A model generated the notes under the pieces. That model saw only the letters and a program-made list of their open reading frames with translations, did no database searches and was not told where the DNA came from. The position numbers and the translations under genes are program-made. Positions 1 through 8,003 of a stretch of 64,000 nucleotides of DNA are shown piece by piece; the stretch's first letter is position 1; every line of letters begins with the position of its first letter. Origin of the DNA: CAVQJU01 sp963729215 (GTDB lineage: Bacteria > Acidobacteriota > Vicinamibacteria > Vicinamibacterales > CAVVIG01); NCBI GenBank assembly GCA_963729215.1, contig CAVSND010000028.1:124001-188000 (forward strand). The letters run 5' to 3'.

Positions 1-1
1 C

Positions 2-865
2 GACATCGCCACGCGTCTCCTGCTCGCGAGCGACGAGGCCCTGGGCGAGGAAACGCGTGCCCTGGCGATGCAGCTCGACGCCGAGAACGAACGCCGGCGT
101 GAGGAGGAGGCGACGATTCTCGCCGCGGCCAGGAAGGTCGTCCAGACCGATCCGGATATCGGCGCGCGCACGGTGCTGGTGGTGGCTGGCGAGGGCTGGC
201 ACCGTGGAGTCATCGGGATCGTCGCCTCGAAGCTCGTGGACGCGTTTCATCGGCCGGCCATCGTCCTGTCGGTGGACGGCTCCGTCGCGCACGGTTCGTG
301 CCGCAGCATCTCGCGGTTCGACATGCTGGCCGCGCTCGAACGCTCCGCGCATCTCCTCGTCCGGTTTGGCGGCCACAAGCAGGCTGCCGGCCTGACGATG
401 GATGCCGACCGCATCAGGGACCTGCGTGCTTCCGTGAATGCGGTGGCCGACGAAACGCTCGGCCCCGAAGATCTCATGCCGCGGCTGCGGATCGACGGCG
501 ACCTGCTCTTTCGCGGCATCAGCGGCGATGTTGCCGCCGGCCTGGCCGCCCTGGCGCCGTTCGGTGCCGGCAACCCCCGGCCGGTGTTCGCCGCGCGGGG
601 CGTCGAGATCGTCGACGGACCGCGGAAGCTCAAGGAGCGTCATTTGAAGATGACGCTGAAGCAGGACGGCCGGATCTTCCGCGCCGTCGCGTGGCGCGCA
701 GCCGAACGCCACGACTATCTCGTCGATCACAAGGCCGCGATCGACGTGGCGTTCTCGCTCGAGCAGAACGAGTTCAACGGAGCCACATACCTCGAACTGT
801 CGCTTTCTGACGCGAAGTCGTCGGGCGACGCACAGCCGCTGACCCCCGCGCCCTCGGGCGCGTAA
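2..865 (+). CDS. recJ: Single-stranded-DNA exonuclease RecJ, C-terminal part (5' truncated by window edge)
   Basis: The frame is open from base 2, so the N-terminal DHH catalytic domain lies outside the window. What remains is the DHHA1 and OB-like C-terminal region of RecJ, the 5'-3' single-strand exonuclease of recombination and mismatch repair. Diagnostic pieces are the helix ending LDAENERRREEE, the GWHRGVIGIVASKL motif, the glycine-rich FGGHKQAAGLTM nucleic-acid-binding motif and FGAGNPRPVF, all in the order typical of RecJ. The stop is followed after 10 bases by the lptC/A start on the same strand, so the two are probably cotranscribed. The first ATG inside the window (68) is internal and not the true start. 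Confidence 0.93.
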   Translation, partial: DIATRLLLASDEALGEETRALAMQLDAENERRREEEATILAAARKVVQTDPDIGARTVLVVAGEGWHRGVIGIVASKLVDAFHRPAIVLSVDGSVAHGSCRSISRFDMLAALERSAHLLVRFGGHKQAAGLTMDADRIRDLRASVNAVADETLGPEDLMPRLRIDGDLLFRGISGDVAAGLAALAPFGAGNPRPVFAARGVEIVDGPRKLKERHLKMTLKQDGRIFRAVAWRAAERHDYLVDHKAAIDVAFSLEQNEFNGATYLELSLSDAKSSGDAQPLTPAPSGA

Positions 866-875
866 CGGCGTCAAC

Positions 876-2996
876 ATGCGCTGGCAGAGATCCGCACGAA
901 TCGTCATGGCAATCGTGGCTGCGTGGGTTTGTGTGGCCGTCGGGCTCACGCTCAAACGCCGGGGACAGACGGAGTCTGTTACGCCGCTGGTTCGCACCGA
1001 CCCTCGCGCTGTCGTCGAAAGCACCGGCGGCACGTCGATGCGGTTCAAGAGCGGCCACGAAGACGTGCGGGTGGAGTATCAGCGCCAGCTCACGTATGAG
1101 GACGGCACGACGAAGCTGATGGGCGTGAAGGTCTCCACCGACGACCGGGGCGACGGCCGATCGTTTGTCGTAACGGGTAAGGAGGGCGACGTCGCGAAGG
1201 GCGAGTCGGTCGTGAACCTCACCGGCGACGTGCAGCTCGTCGAAAAAGACGGCTTCACGGCGCGCACCGTCCGCGCGTCGTACAACAATACCGACGGCGT
1301 GGTGAGGGCTCCCGGTCCGATCGATTTCTTCCATGGAAAGCTGTCGGGCTCCGGCCAGGGCATGACCTACGACAAGAACACCGATACGCTCACCATCCTC
1401 GACAAGGCGGTCGTGCACATGGCCGCGGACCCGAAGGGGATCGGGGGGTCCGAGGTCACGGCGGGGAGCGCGACGTTTGCGCGGCGCGAACAGATCGTAC
1501 GGTTCGACCGGATGGTGAGGATCGTGCGCGAGGGACAAGTCATCACCGCCGACACCGGGATCGCCCATCTCACAGCCAACGAAGAGCGAGTGGAGTCTCT
1601 TGAACTGCACGGCAACGCCAGGATCGCGGGCACCACGGCCTCGGCCGGCGCGCTCAAAGGGCTTGGCGGCCAGCACGTGACGCTGACGTACGCCGCCGAC
1701 GGTCAGGCTCTTCAGCACGCCGTGATCGGCGGCGACGCGTCGATCGAAATCGCCGGCGAAGCCGGGACGGCCGCACGCCAGATTTCGGCAGGCACGATCG
1801 ACGTCACGCTGGCGGCCGACGGTTCGACGCCGACGGCGCTGACGGGACGCGACGCCGTGCAGTTGACGCTGCCGGCAGAGGCGGGAGGGATCGCCCGCAC
1901 CATCAAGGCCGCGTCCCTCGATGCCGACGGCGAGCCGGGGCGCGGCCTGACGAAAGCCCGCTTCGCCGGCAACGTGGACTATCGCGAGAAGAGCGCGACG
2001 GTGGATCGGGACGCACGCTCCGCACGGCTTGAGGTGGGGTTGAAGGCGGGCTTCAGCGCCTTCGACCAGGCGGCCTTTTCCGGCGGCGTGCGGTTCGCAG
2101 ATCCGAAATTCTTCGGCACCTCGGCGGCCGCGAAGTACGTCGTGGAGGCGGGTGCGCTCGACATGACCGGCAGCGAACCTGCCATTCCTGTCCCTCACGT
2201 CTCGACTGACCAACTCACGGTGGATGCGACCCGCATCGAAGTCGTGCTCGGCGGTCCGACGATGCACGCCACCGGAAACGTGAAGAGCGTCGTGGATCCG
2301 CCCAAGAAGTCGGACAAGTCGACCGGACAGGCGGCCTCTGAAACCAAAATTCCGTCCATGCTCAAGCAGGACCAGCCGGTGAAAGTTACGGCCGCCTCCC
2401 TCCGCTACGACGGGACGACGTCAAAGGCGACTTACGAGGGAATGGCGCAGCTGTGGCAGGGCGACACGAGCATCAAGGGCGACGTGGTCGGGATCGACAG
2501 CGGGACGGGCGATCTCTGGGCCTCGGGCTCCGTCGTGACGACGATGGTGCTCGATCAGGTGGACAAGGACAAGAAGAAGGAACGGGTCCGGAACATGGGC
2601 GCGTCAAAGGAGTTCAAGTACGAGGACGCGCTGCACCTGGCCACCTACACCGGCGACGTGCACCTGAACGGGCCGTCCGGCGACATCATCGCGGAGAAAT
2701 TCGAGGGGTACTTGAAACCGTCTGGCGATGAGCTCGAACGTGCGGAGGCGTACGATACGAAGAACAGCTTGACCTTGCGCGAACAGGGACGGAAGACCAC
2801 AGGAACGCACCTGACGTACACGTCCGCCGACGAAATCTATGTCGTAACAGGACTGCCGGTCGCGATCGTCGATCAGTGCGGCCGCGAAACCAAAGGCCGA
2901 ACGTTGACCTTCCACAAGGCCACCGATACGATTCAGGTCGACGGCAACGATCGCGCGCGCACGCAGACGAAGGGCGGCAGCGACAAGTGCCAGTAA
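876..2996 (+). CDS. LptC/LptA (OstA)-type lipopolysaccharide transport protein, fused long form
   Basis: This 706-residue protein has one N-terminal membrane anchor (about residues 7-25), then an LptC-like beta-jellyroll followed by long OstA/LptA-type repeats with no other membrane segment. E. coli LptC (about 190 aa) and LptA (about 185 aa) are separate, so this looks like both periplasmic bridge elements in one chain. The role would be moving lipopolysaccharide from the LptBFG transporter across the periplasm. lptB starts 19 bases downstream, which supports the assignment. The LptC/OstA fold family is confident; the exact domain boundary and the claim that it replaces a separate LptA are inference. 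Confidence 0.8.
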   Translation: MRWQRSARIVMAIVAAWVCVAVGLTLKRRGQTESVTPLVRTDPRAVVESTGGTSMRFKSGHEDVRVEYQRQLTYEDGTTKLMGVKVSTDDRGDGRSFVVTGKEGDVAKGESVVNLTGDVQLVEKDGFTARTVRASYNNTDGVVRAPGPIDFFHGKLSGSGQGMTYDKNTDTLTILDKAVVHMAADPKGIGGSEVTAGSATFARREQIVRFDRMVRIVREGQVITADTGIAHLTANEERVESLELHGNARIAGTTASAGALKGLGGQHVTLTYAADGQALQHAVIGGDASIEIAGEAGTAARQISAGTIDVTLAADGSTPTALTGRDAVQLTLPAEAGGIARTIKAASLDADGEPGRGLTKARFAGNVDYREKSATVDRDARSARLEVGLKAGFSAFDQAAFSGGVRFADPKFFGTSAAAKYVVEAGALDMTGSEPAIPVPHVSTDQLTVDATRIEVVLGGPTMHATGNVKSVVDPPKKSDKSTGQAASETKIPSMLKQDQPVKVTAASLRYDGTTSKATYEGMAQLWQGDTSIKGDVVGIDSGTGDLWASGSVVTTMVLDQVDKDKKKERVRNMGASKEFKYEDALHLATYTGDVHLNGPSGDIIAEKFEGYLKPSGDELERAEAYDTKNSLTLREQGRKTTGTHLTYTSADEIYVVTGLPVAIVDQCGRETKGRTLTFHKATDTIQVDGNDRARTQTKGGSDKCQ

Positions 2997-3015
2997 TGTC
3001 GGTCACAAGCCGCTG

Positions 3016-3741
3016 ATGGCCACACTTCGGACGCAGGACCTCACCAAATCGTACGCCGGCCGGACCGTGGTGCGAGGCGTCAGCCTCGAAGTCGCCTCGG
3101 GCGAGATCGTGGGCCTGCTGGGACCCAACGGCGCGGGGAAGACGACCACCTTCTATATGACGGTAGGTCTGGCGGCGCCCGACTCCGGCCGCGTGATCCT
3201 GGACGGCCTCGACGTCACCGACGATCCGATGTACATCCGGGCGCGCAAGGGCATCGCCTACCTGCCGCAGGAGCCGTCGATCTTCCGGGGATTGACGGTC
3301 GAGCAGAACATCCTGGCCATTCTGGAAACCATGGACCTCGATGCCGCCGCCAGGCGGGCACGGCTGCGGGAGCTGCTCGCGGAATTGAACCTGACACCGC
3401 TCGCGAATTCGCCCGCGCACACCCTGTCGGGCGGCGAGCGCCGGCGGGCGGAGATCACACGAGCGCTCGTGATTTCACCGAAATTCATCCTGCTCGACGA
3501 GCCCTTCGCCGGCATCGATCCGATCGCGGTGACCGACATCCAGAAGATCATCTTTCACCTGCGCACCCGCGGTATTGGCGTCCTCATCACCGACCACAAC
3601 GTGCGCGAGACCCTGCGCATCACCGACCGCGCTTACATCGTGCACGGCGGCGTCATCTTCAAGAGCGGAACACCCGCCAATCTGGCCGCCGATGAAGAGG
3701 TCCGACGGATTTATCTGGGGACCGAGTTCCGGTTGGACTAG
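3016..3741 (+). CDS. lptB: Lipopolysaccharide export ABC transporter ATPase LptB
   Basis: A 241-residue ABC ATPase of normal LptB length. It shows Walker A GPNGAGKTTTFYM (about residue 37), a Q-loop in YLPQEPSIFRGL, the LptB-like signature LSGGERRRAEITRAL, Walker B FILLDEPFAGIDPIAV and the H-loop ITDHNVRETL. The extended signature and the DHNVRETL tail are characteristic of LptB. It powers lipopolysaccharide extraction together with the LptF/LptG permease, encoded elsewhere in this window (23403-25791). It follows the lptC/A gene closely and forms the end of a recJ-lptC/A-lptB gene run before rpoN. Confidence 0.95.
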   Translation: MATLRTQDLTKSYAGRTVVRGVSLEVASGEIVGLLGPNGAGKTTTFYMTVGLAAPDSGRVILDGLDVTDDPMYIRARKGIAYLPQEPSIFRGLTVEQNILAILETMDLDAAARRARLRELLAELNLTPLANSPAHTLSGGERRRAEITRALVISPKFILLDEPFAGIDPIAVTDIQKIIFHLRTRGIGVLITDHNVRETLRITDRAYIVHGGVIFKSGTPANLAADEEVRRIYLGTEFRLD

Positions 3742-3745
3742 AATA

Positions 3746-3761
3746 AGGCGTGGGATTTGCA
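3746..3761 (+). promoter_or_regulatory. Candidate sigma-54 (-24/-12) promoter upstream of rpoN
   Basis: The 16-base stretch AGGCGTGGGATTTGCA matches the sigma-54 consensus TGGCAYRNNNNTTGCW at the invariant GG (3747-3748) and GC (3759-3760), correctly spaced by 12. It lies just after the lptB stop and about 100 bases before rpoN. This suggests autoregulated rpoN transcription. No enhancer site or bEBP gene is visible nearby, so the call rests on the match alone. Confidence 0.45.
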
Positions 3762-3859
3762 TGGGCGGTTGGTCCGGGGCCTGCGACGGTCTGCGGCTCC
3801 ATCCGCAATCACTAACTTAACTGTTATAAACAAAGGCGTTAGCGAGCGCATACGGCGAC

Positions 3860-5293
3860 ATGGGAATCCAGCAGAGGCTCCACACCAAACTCGTTCAGAA
3901 GCTCATCCTGACGCCATCGTTGCAGCAGGCGATCAAGCTGCTGCCGATGTCGACGCTCGAGTTGTCCGACCTTCTGAACCAGGAAATGGTCGAGAACCCG
4001 ATGCTCGAGGAGGTGCCGACCGAGGATCTGCAGCCGGCCGAGGCAGCCGCGCAGGAGACCGAGAAACCGGAAATCCCCGACGCGGTGAACAAGACCGACA
4101 CCTGGGACGACCAGGATTACGAGTACTTCTTCGGCGACTACCTGGACGACGGCTACCGCCCGAGGGCGCCGCAGGAGGTCAAGGAACTCCCGCCCATCGA
4201 GAACACGCTGTCGACGGCGACGTCGCTTGCGGACCACCTGATGTGGCAGCTGTCGATGCAGACCGACGACGCGCTGATTCGCGAGATCGGGTCGGCGATC
4301 ATCGGCAACCTGGACGACGACGGGTATCTGGTGGCCTCGTTCGAAGAGCTCGCCGAGATGGGCTCGTGGCCGGTGGCCGACGTCGAGCGCGCGCTGCGGC
4401 TGGTACAGGGCTTCGATCCGGTCGGTGTCGCGGCGCGCGACCTGCAGGAATGCCTGCTGCTGCAGTTACGCCATCTCGGGCTGGAGGGGACGCCGACCGA
4501 GAAGGTCGTCACCGATCACCTGCGGCTGCTGCAGAACCACCAGGTGCCGGAGATTGCCCGCAAGCTCGGCGTCACCATCGACGACCTCAAGGAACACATC
4601 GAGATCATCCGCAACCTCGATCCCAAGCCCGGAAGCCGCTACAACCCGACACAATCCCAGTACGTGATCCCCGACGTGTACGTCATCAAGGTCGAGGACC
4701 AGTACGTCGCCGTGCTGAACGAAGACGGCCTGCCGCAGATGCGGATCAGTCCGGTGTACCGCCGCCTGCTCGACAAGGGCGCGGCCGGCAACAACGACGA
4801 GACGCGCGCCTACGTGAAGGACAAGTTCCGCTCGGCGCTGTGGCTGATTAAATCGGTAGAACAGCGGCAGAAGACGATTCACAAGGTCGCCAACAGCATC
4901 ATCAACTTCCAGCGCGATTTCCTCGACCACGGCATAGAGCACCTGCGGCCGCTCGTGCTTCGCGACGTGGCGAATGACATCGGCATGCACGAGTCGACGG
5001 TCAGCCGCGTGGTGACGAACAAGTACATGCACACGCCGCAGGGCGTGTTCGAGATGAAGTACTTCTTCCACAGCGGCATCAGCAGTTCGTACGGCGAAAG
5101 CGTGTCGTCGGTCACGATCAAGCAGCGCATCCGGAAGATCATCGAGAACGAGGACCCGCGCAAGCCGTTGAGCGACTCCAAGATCGTCAGCATCCTGCAG
5201 CGCGAAGGGCTGGTGCTGGCCCGCCGCACGATCGCGAAATACCGCGAGGAACTGAAGATCTCGACCTCCAATCAGCGCAAAGTCCTGTATTGA
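3860..5293 (+). CDS. rpoN: RNA polymerase sigma-54 factor RpoN
   Basis: 477 residues, the usual RpoN size. The N-terminal glutamine/leucine-rich activator-interaction region is clear (LTPSLQQAIKLLPMSTLEL), followed by an acidic linker, the core-binding domain, the helix-turn-helix (DIGMHESTVSRVVTNKYMHT) and the RpoN box ARRTIAKYREELKI near the C-terminus. It directs polymerase to -24/-12 promoters and needs enhancer-binding ATPases. hprK follows after 23 bases. The hibernation factor gene hpf, which often follows rpoN in Proteobacteria, is absent. Linkage to hprK, rapZ and PTS genes repeats the nitrogen-PTS neighbourhood known in Proteobacteria, with mannose-type EIIA in place of ptsN. Confidence 0.97.
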   Translation: MGIQQRLHTKLVQKLILTPSLQQAIKLLPMSTLELSDLLNQEMVENPMLEEVPTEDLQPAEAAAQETEKPEIPDAVNKTDTWDDQDYEYFFGDYLDDGYRPRAPQEVKELPPIENTLSTATSLADHLMWQLSMQTDDALIREIGSAIIGNLDDDGYLVASFEELAEMGSWPVADVERALRLVQGFDPVGVAARDLQECLLLQLRHLGLEGTPTEKVVTDHLRLLQNHQVPEIARKLGVTIDDLKEHIEIIRNLDPKPGSRYNPTQSQYVIPDVYVIKVEDQYVAVLNEDGLPQMRISPVYRRLLDKGAAGNNDETRAYVKDKFRSALWLIKSVEQRQKTIHKVANSIINFQRDFLDHGIEHLRPLVLRDVANDIGMHESTVSRVVTNKYMHTPQGVFEMKYFFHSGISSSYGESVSSVTIKQRIRKIIENEDPRKPLSDSKIVSILQREGLVLARRTIAKYREELKISTSNQRKVLY

Positions 5294-5316
5294 TGCCCGT
5301 GTCAACGGAGAGGTAG

Positions 5317-6315
5317 TTGACCCCTGCGCCCGGCGTCACCGTTCGCGGCCTGATCGACAGCCGCCCCGACGCGCTGGATCTCTCCATTGAACTCCTGGCC
5401 GGCGCCGCCGGTCTCGATCGCTGCATCACGAACCCTCACATTCAGAAGACGGGTCTCGCGCTGGCCGGTTTTCACGACTACCTCCGGCCCGGCCGGGTGC
5501 TGATCTTCGGCGAGAGCGAGATTCGATATCTCGAAAGCCTCGAGTCAGCGTCCCGGCTTCGCGCGCTGCGTCTGGCGCTGGCGCTGGATTTTCCGTGCGT
5601 GTTGATTACGGGAGGGTTCGTGCCTCCTCCGGAGGTTGCGCTGGTGGCCGAAGAGACGGGCCTGCCGGTGCTCCGGACGTCCGTTGACACGCCCGCGGCG
5701 ATCGCGAAGCTCACGTCCATCCTCGAGGACTCCCTGGCCGACCGTACGGTGATGCACGCCGTCCTGATGGACATCCTCGGTCTCGGCGTCCTGATCGTCG
5801 GCGAGAGCGGCATCGGCAAGAGCGAATGCGCGCTCGACCTCATCGTCAGGGGGCATCGCCTGGTGGCGGACGATGCGGTCGAGATTCGCCGCCGCGCCGA
5901 AACCGTTCTGATCGGCACGTGTCCCGAGCTCACGCGGCACCACATGGAACTGCGCGGCGTCGGCATGATCAACGTCAAGGACCTCTTTGGCATCGCCTCG
6001 ACCCGCTCGTCGAAACGCGTCGAGCTGGTGGTCAGCCTCGAACGATGGGATCCCGGGCGCGAGTACGATCGGCTCGGGCTCGACGATGAGTTTTACGAGG
6101 TGCTGGGACTCCCGGTGCCGCTCATTCGGATGCCGGTGGCGCCTGGCCGGAGCACGTCGATTCTCGTCGAAGTGGCGGCGCGTAATCAGCTGTTGCGGTC
6201 GCGCGGGCATCATGCCGCGCGAGCCCTTGCCGATAGCCTGGAACGGGCCTTGCGCGCGGGAGCCGTGACAGCCCGGCCCGCGGATGAAGACGAGGACGAG
6301 GAGAACGCGCCGTGA
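5317..6315 (+). CDS. hprK: HPr kinase/phosphorylase HprK
   Basis: 332 residues starting at TTG, chosen because a GGAGAGG Shine-Dalgarno lies just upstream and the N-terminal domain (VRGLIDSRPDALDLSIELLAG) begins there. The C-terminal kinase domain has Walker A GESGIGKSE (residues 162-170) and the family signature MELRGVGMINVKDLFG. HprK phosphorylates and dephosphorylates HPr on a serine. The HPr encoded at 7725-8003 keeps the KSIMG serine motif, so enzyme and substrate are both present. The gene ends in a GTGA overlap with rapZ. Confidence 0.96.
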   Translation: MTPAPGVTVRGLIDSRPDALDLSIELLAGAAGLDRCITNPHIQKTGLALAGFHDYLRPGRVLIFGESEIRYLESLESASRLRALRLALALDFPCVLITGGFVPPPEVALVAEETGLPVLRTSVDTPAAIAKLTSILEDSLADRTVMHAVLMDILGLGVLIVGESGIGKSECALDLIVRGHRLVADDAVEIRRRAETVLIGTCPELTRHHMELRGVGMINVKDLFGIASTRSSKRVELVVSLERWDPGREYDRLGLDDEFYEVLGLPVPLIRMPVAPGRSTSILVEVAARNQLLRSRGHHAARALADSLERALRAGAVTARPADEDEDEENAP

Positions 6316-7256
6316 AGAAACGGGGCAGGCCGGGCAAGCTGGTCGCGTCAGGTAAAGGCAAGCCTCACGAGGCGGATAAGCCCGCGCGTGGTGGCCAGCC
6401 GTTCATTATTCTGACGGGGCTCTCGGGCTCGGGGAAGTCGCAGGCGATCCGTGCGCTCGAGGATCTCGGATACTTCTGCGTGGACAACCTGCCGACGACG
6501 CTCATCCCGACGCTGGCCCGTTTGTCCCTGCGGGCGGGCGGGGATATCGACAAGGTCGCGATCGTCGTGGACGTCCGCGAGGGCAATTTCCTGTCGTCGC
6601 TGCCGAAGATGCTCGAACGGCTCCACAAGATGCCGCGGCTCAACCCGGTTCTGATTTTCCTCGAGGCGAGCCACGACGCGCTCGTGCGCCGGTTCAGCGA
6701 GACGCGCCGCCCGCATCCCCTGGCGCCGAACCGATCGGTGACCGAAGGGATTCGCGACGAGCACACCCGGATGCAGCCCATCCGCGAGCTGGCCGACGAG
6801 ATCGTGGACACGTCGAACATGACGGTTCACGAGCTGCGGCAGTTCTTCATGTCCCTGTCGCGCGGGCGGGGACGCGCGAAGCTCGTGATGACGCTCGTCA
6901 GCTTCGGCTACAAATACGGTCTGCCCGTTGACGCAGACCTGGTGTTCGACGTGCGCTGCCTGCCCAATCCGTACTTCGTCCCCGGCTTGCGGCGCCGGAC
7001 CGGCCGCGACCGCGCGGTGGCCGCGTTCATGGAGCGCGACGCCTCGACGCGCGAATTCATGGACCGCCTGGACGCCTACCTGAAGTACGTCGTGCCGTAT
7101 TACGTCGCCGAGGGCAAGAGCTACCTGACGGTCGCCATTGGCTGCACCGGAGGGCGGCACCGTTCGGTCATGATCGCCGAGCGGCTCAAACGTGCTCATG
7201 CGGACACCGCCGGCGTCCGCGTCCGCGTCCAGCATCGCGACGTGGCCCACGCATGA
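6312..7256 (+). CDS. rapZ: RapZ/YvcJ family nucleotide-binding protein
   Basis: 314 residues with a GTG start inside the hprK stop (translational coupling). The N-terminal P-loop domain shows GLSGSGKSQAIRALEDLGYFCVDNLP and the C-terminal domain shows GCTGGRHRSVMIAERL, both hallmarks of RapZ. In Enterobacteria RapZ binds GlmZ/GlmY small RNAs and GlcN6P to control amino-sugar synthesis; in Bacillus YvcJ is a GTPase linked to competence. A basic Lys/Arg/Gly-rich N-terminal extension of about 30 residues precedes the P-loop. Position between hprK and PTS genes matches the conserved hprK-rapZ linkage. The RNA partner in this organism cannot be inferred. Confidence 0.95.
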   Translation: MKKRGRPGKLVASGKGKPHEADKPARGGQPFIILTGLSGSGKSQAIRALEDLGYFCVDNLPTTLIPTLARLSLRAGGDIDKVAIVVDVREGNFLSSLPKMLERLHKMPRLNPVLIFLEASHDALVRRFSETRRPHPLAPNRSVTEGIRDEHTRMQPIRELADEIVDTSNMTVHELRQFFMSLSRGRGRAKLVMTLVSFGYKYGLPVDADLVFDVRCLPNPYFVPGLRRRTGRDRAVAAFMERDASTREFMDRLDAYLKYVVPYYVAEGKSYLTVAIGCTGGRHRSVMIAERLKRAHADTAGVRVRVQHRDVAHA

Positions 7257-7314
7257 CGCCGGCCCGCGGCGCTTTGTCGGCGGGCGGCTCTTCGTGGTTG
7301 AATGGCGGCCGCAC

Positions 7315-7728
7315 ATGATAGGCGTCGTCGTCGTCACCCACGGGCAGCTCGCGGTCGAACTCGTGAACGCTGCGGAAATGATTGTCGGCGACCTGCCGCA
7401 GTTCACGGCGGTCTCGATCGGCTGGCACGACGATGTCGGCGACGCAACCGAGGAGATCGGGCAGGCCATCGAGCGGGTCCGATCGGACGGCGGCGTGCTG
7501 GTGCTCACCGACATGTTCGGCGGGACACCGTCGAACCTCGGCATGACGTTTCTGGAGAAAGACCGGATCGAGGTCATCACCGGCGTCAACCTCCCGATGC
7601 TCATCAAGCTGGCGGACCTGGCGCGGTCGTCGGACCTTCTGGCGGTCGCCCACGAGATGCGCGACCACGGCCGCAACGCGATTTGGGTCGCGTCCGATCT
7701 GCTCAGGGCCGAGAAGGCCGGTACATGA
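7315..7728 (+). CDS. PTS system mannose-family EIIA component
   Basis: 137 residues starting MIGVVVVTHGQLA. The histidine in VTHG is the phosphorylated residue of mannose-type EIIA domains, and TDMFGGTPSNLG is the second family motif. The start at 7315 is preferred over upstream in-frame starts because the fold begins exactly there. No EIIB, EIIC or EIID gene follows, so this EIIA probably has a regulatory rather than a sugar-uptake role, like stand-alone EIIA-Man proteins of other regulatory PTS clusters (inference). It overlaps the HPr gene by four bases (ATGA). Confidence 0.92.
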   Translation: MIGVVVVTHGQLAVELVNAAEMIVGDLPQFTAVSIGWHDDVGDATEEIGQAIERVRSDGGVLVLTDMFGGTPSNLGMTFLEKDRIEVITGVNLPMLIKLADLARSSDLLAVAHEMRDHGRNAIWVASDLLRAEKAGT

Positions 7729-8003
7729 CGTCGCGCAGCGTACCGGTCGTCAATCAGCTGGGTATGCACGCGAGGGCCGCCGCCAAGTTCGTGCATCTGG
7801 CGACGCGCTTCCAGGCGCACGTCACCGTGGCGCGCGACACGCGCGAGATGGACGGCAAGAGCATCATGGGCCTCCTGCTGCTCGCGGCCTCGCGGGGTTC
7901 GACGATCACCATCAGTGCGGACGGCGCAGACGAGCGCGAGGCCGTGGACGACCTCTGCGCGCTCGTGGCATCCGGATTTGGCGAGGGCGTATGCAGCGAC
8001 TAG
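7725..8003 (+). CDS. ptsH: Phosphocarrier protein HPr
   Basis: 92 residues, normal HPr size. The active-site histidine lies in NQLGMHARAAAKFV and the regulatory serine in DGKSIMGLLLLAA, the site targeted by HprK. Both phosphorylation sites are intact, so the protein can be a target of both enzyme I and HprK. It overlaps the EIIA gene at its start and ptsI at its end (13 bases). Confidence 0.95.
   Translation: MTSRSVPVVNQLGMHARAAAKFVHLATRFQAHVTVARDTREMDGKSIMGLLLLAASRGSTITISADGADEREAVDDLCALVASGFGEGVCSD

Noticed and set aside
3757..4851. 364-codon frame overlapping rpoN
   Set aside because: Out-of-frame reading of rpoN with Arg/Gly-rich, domain-free translation.
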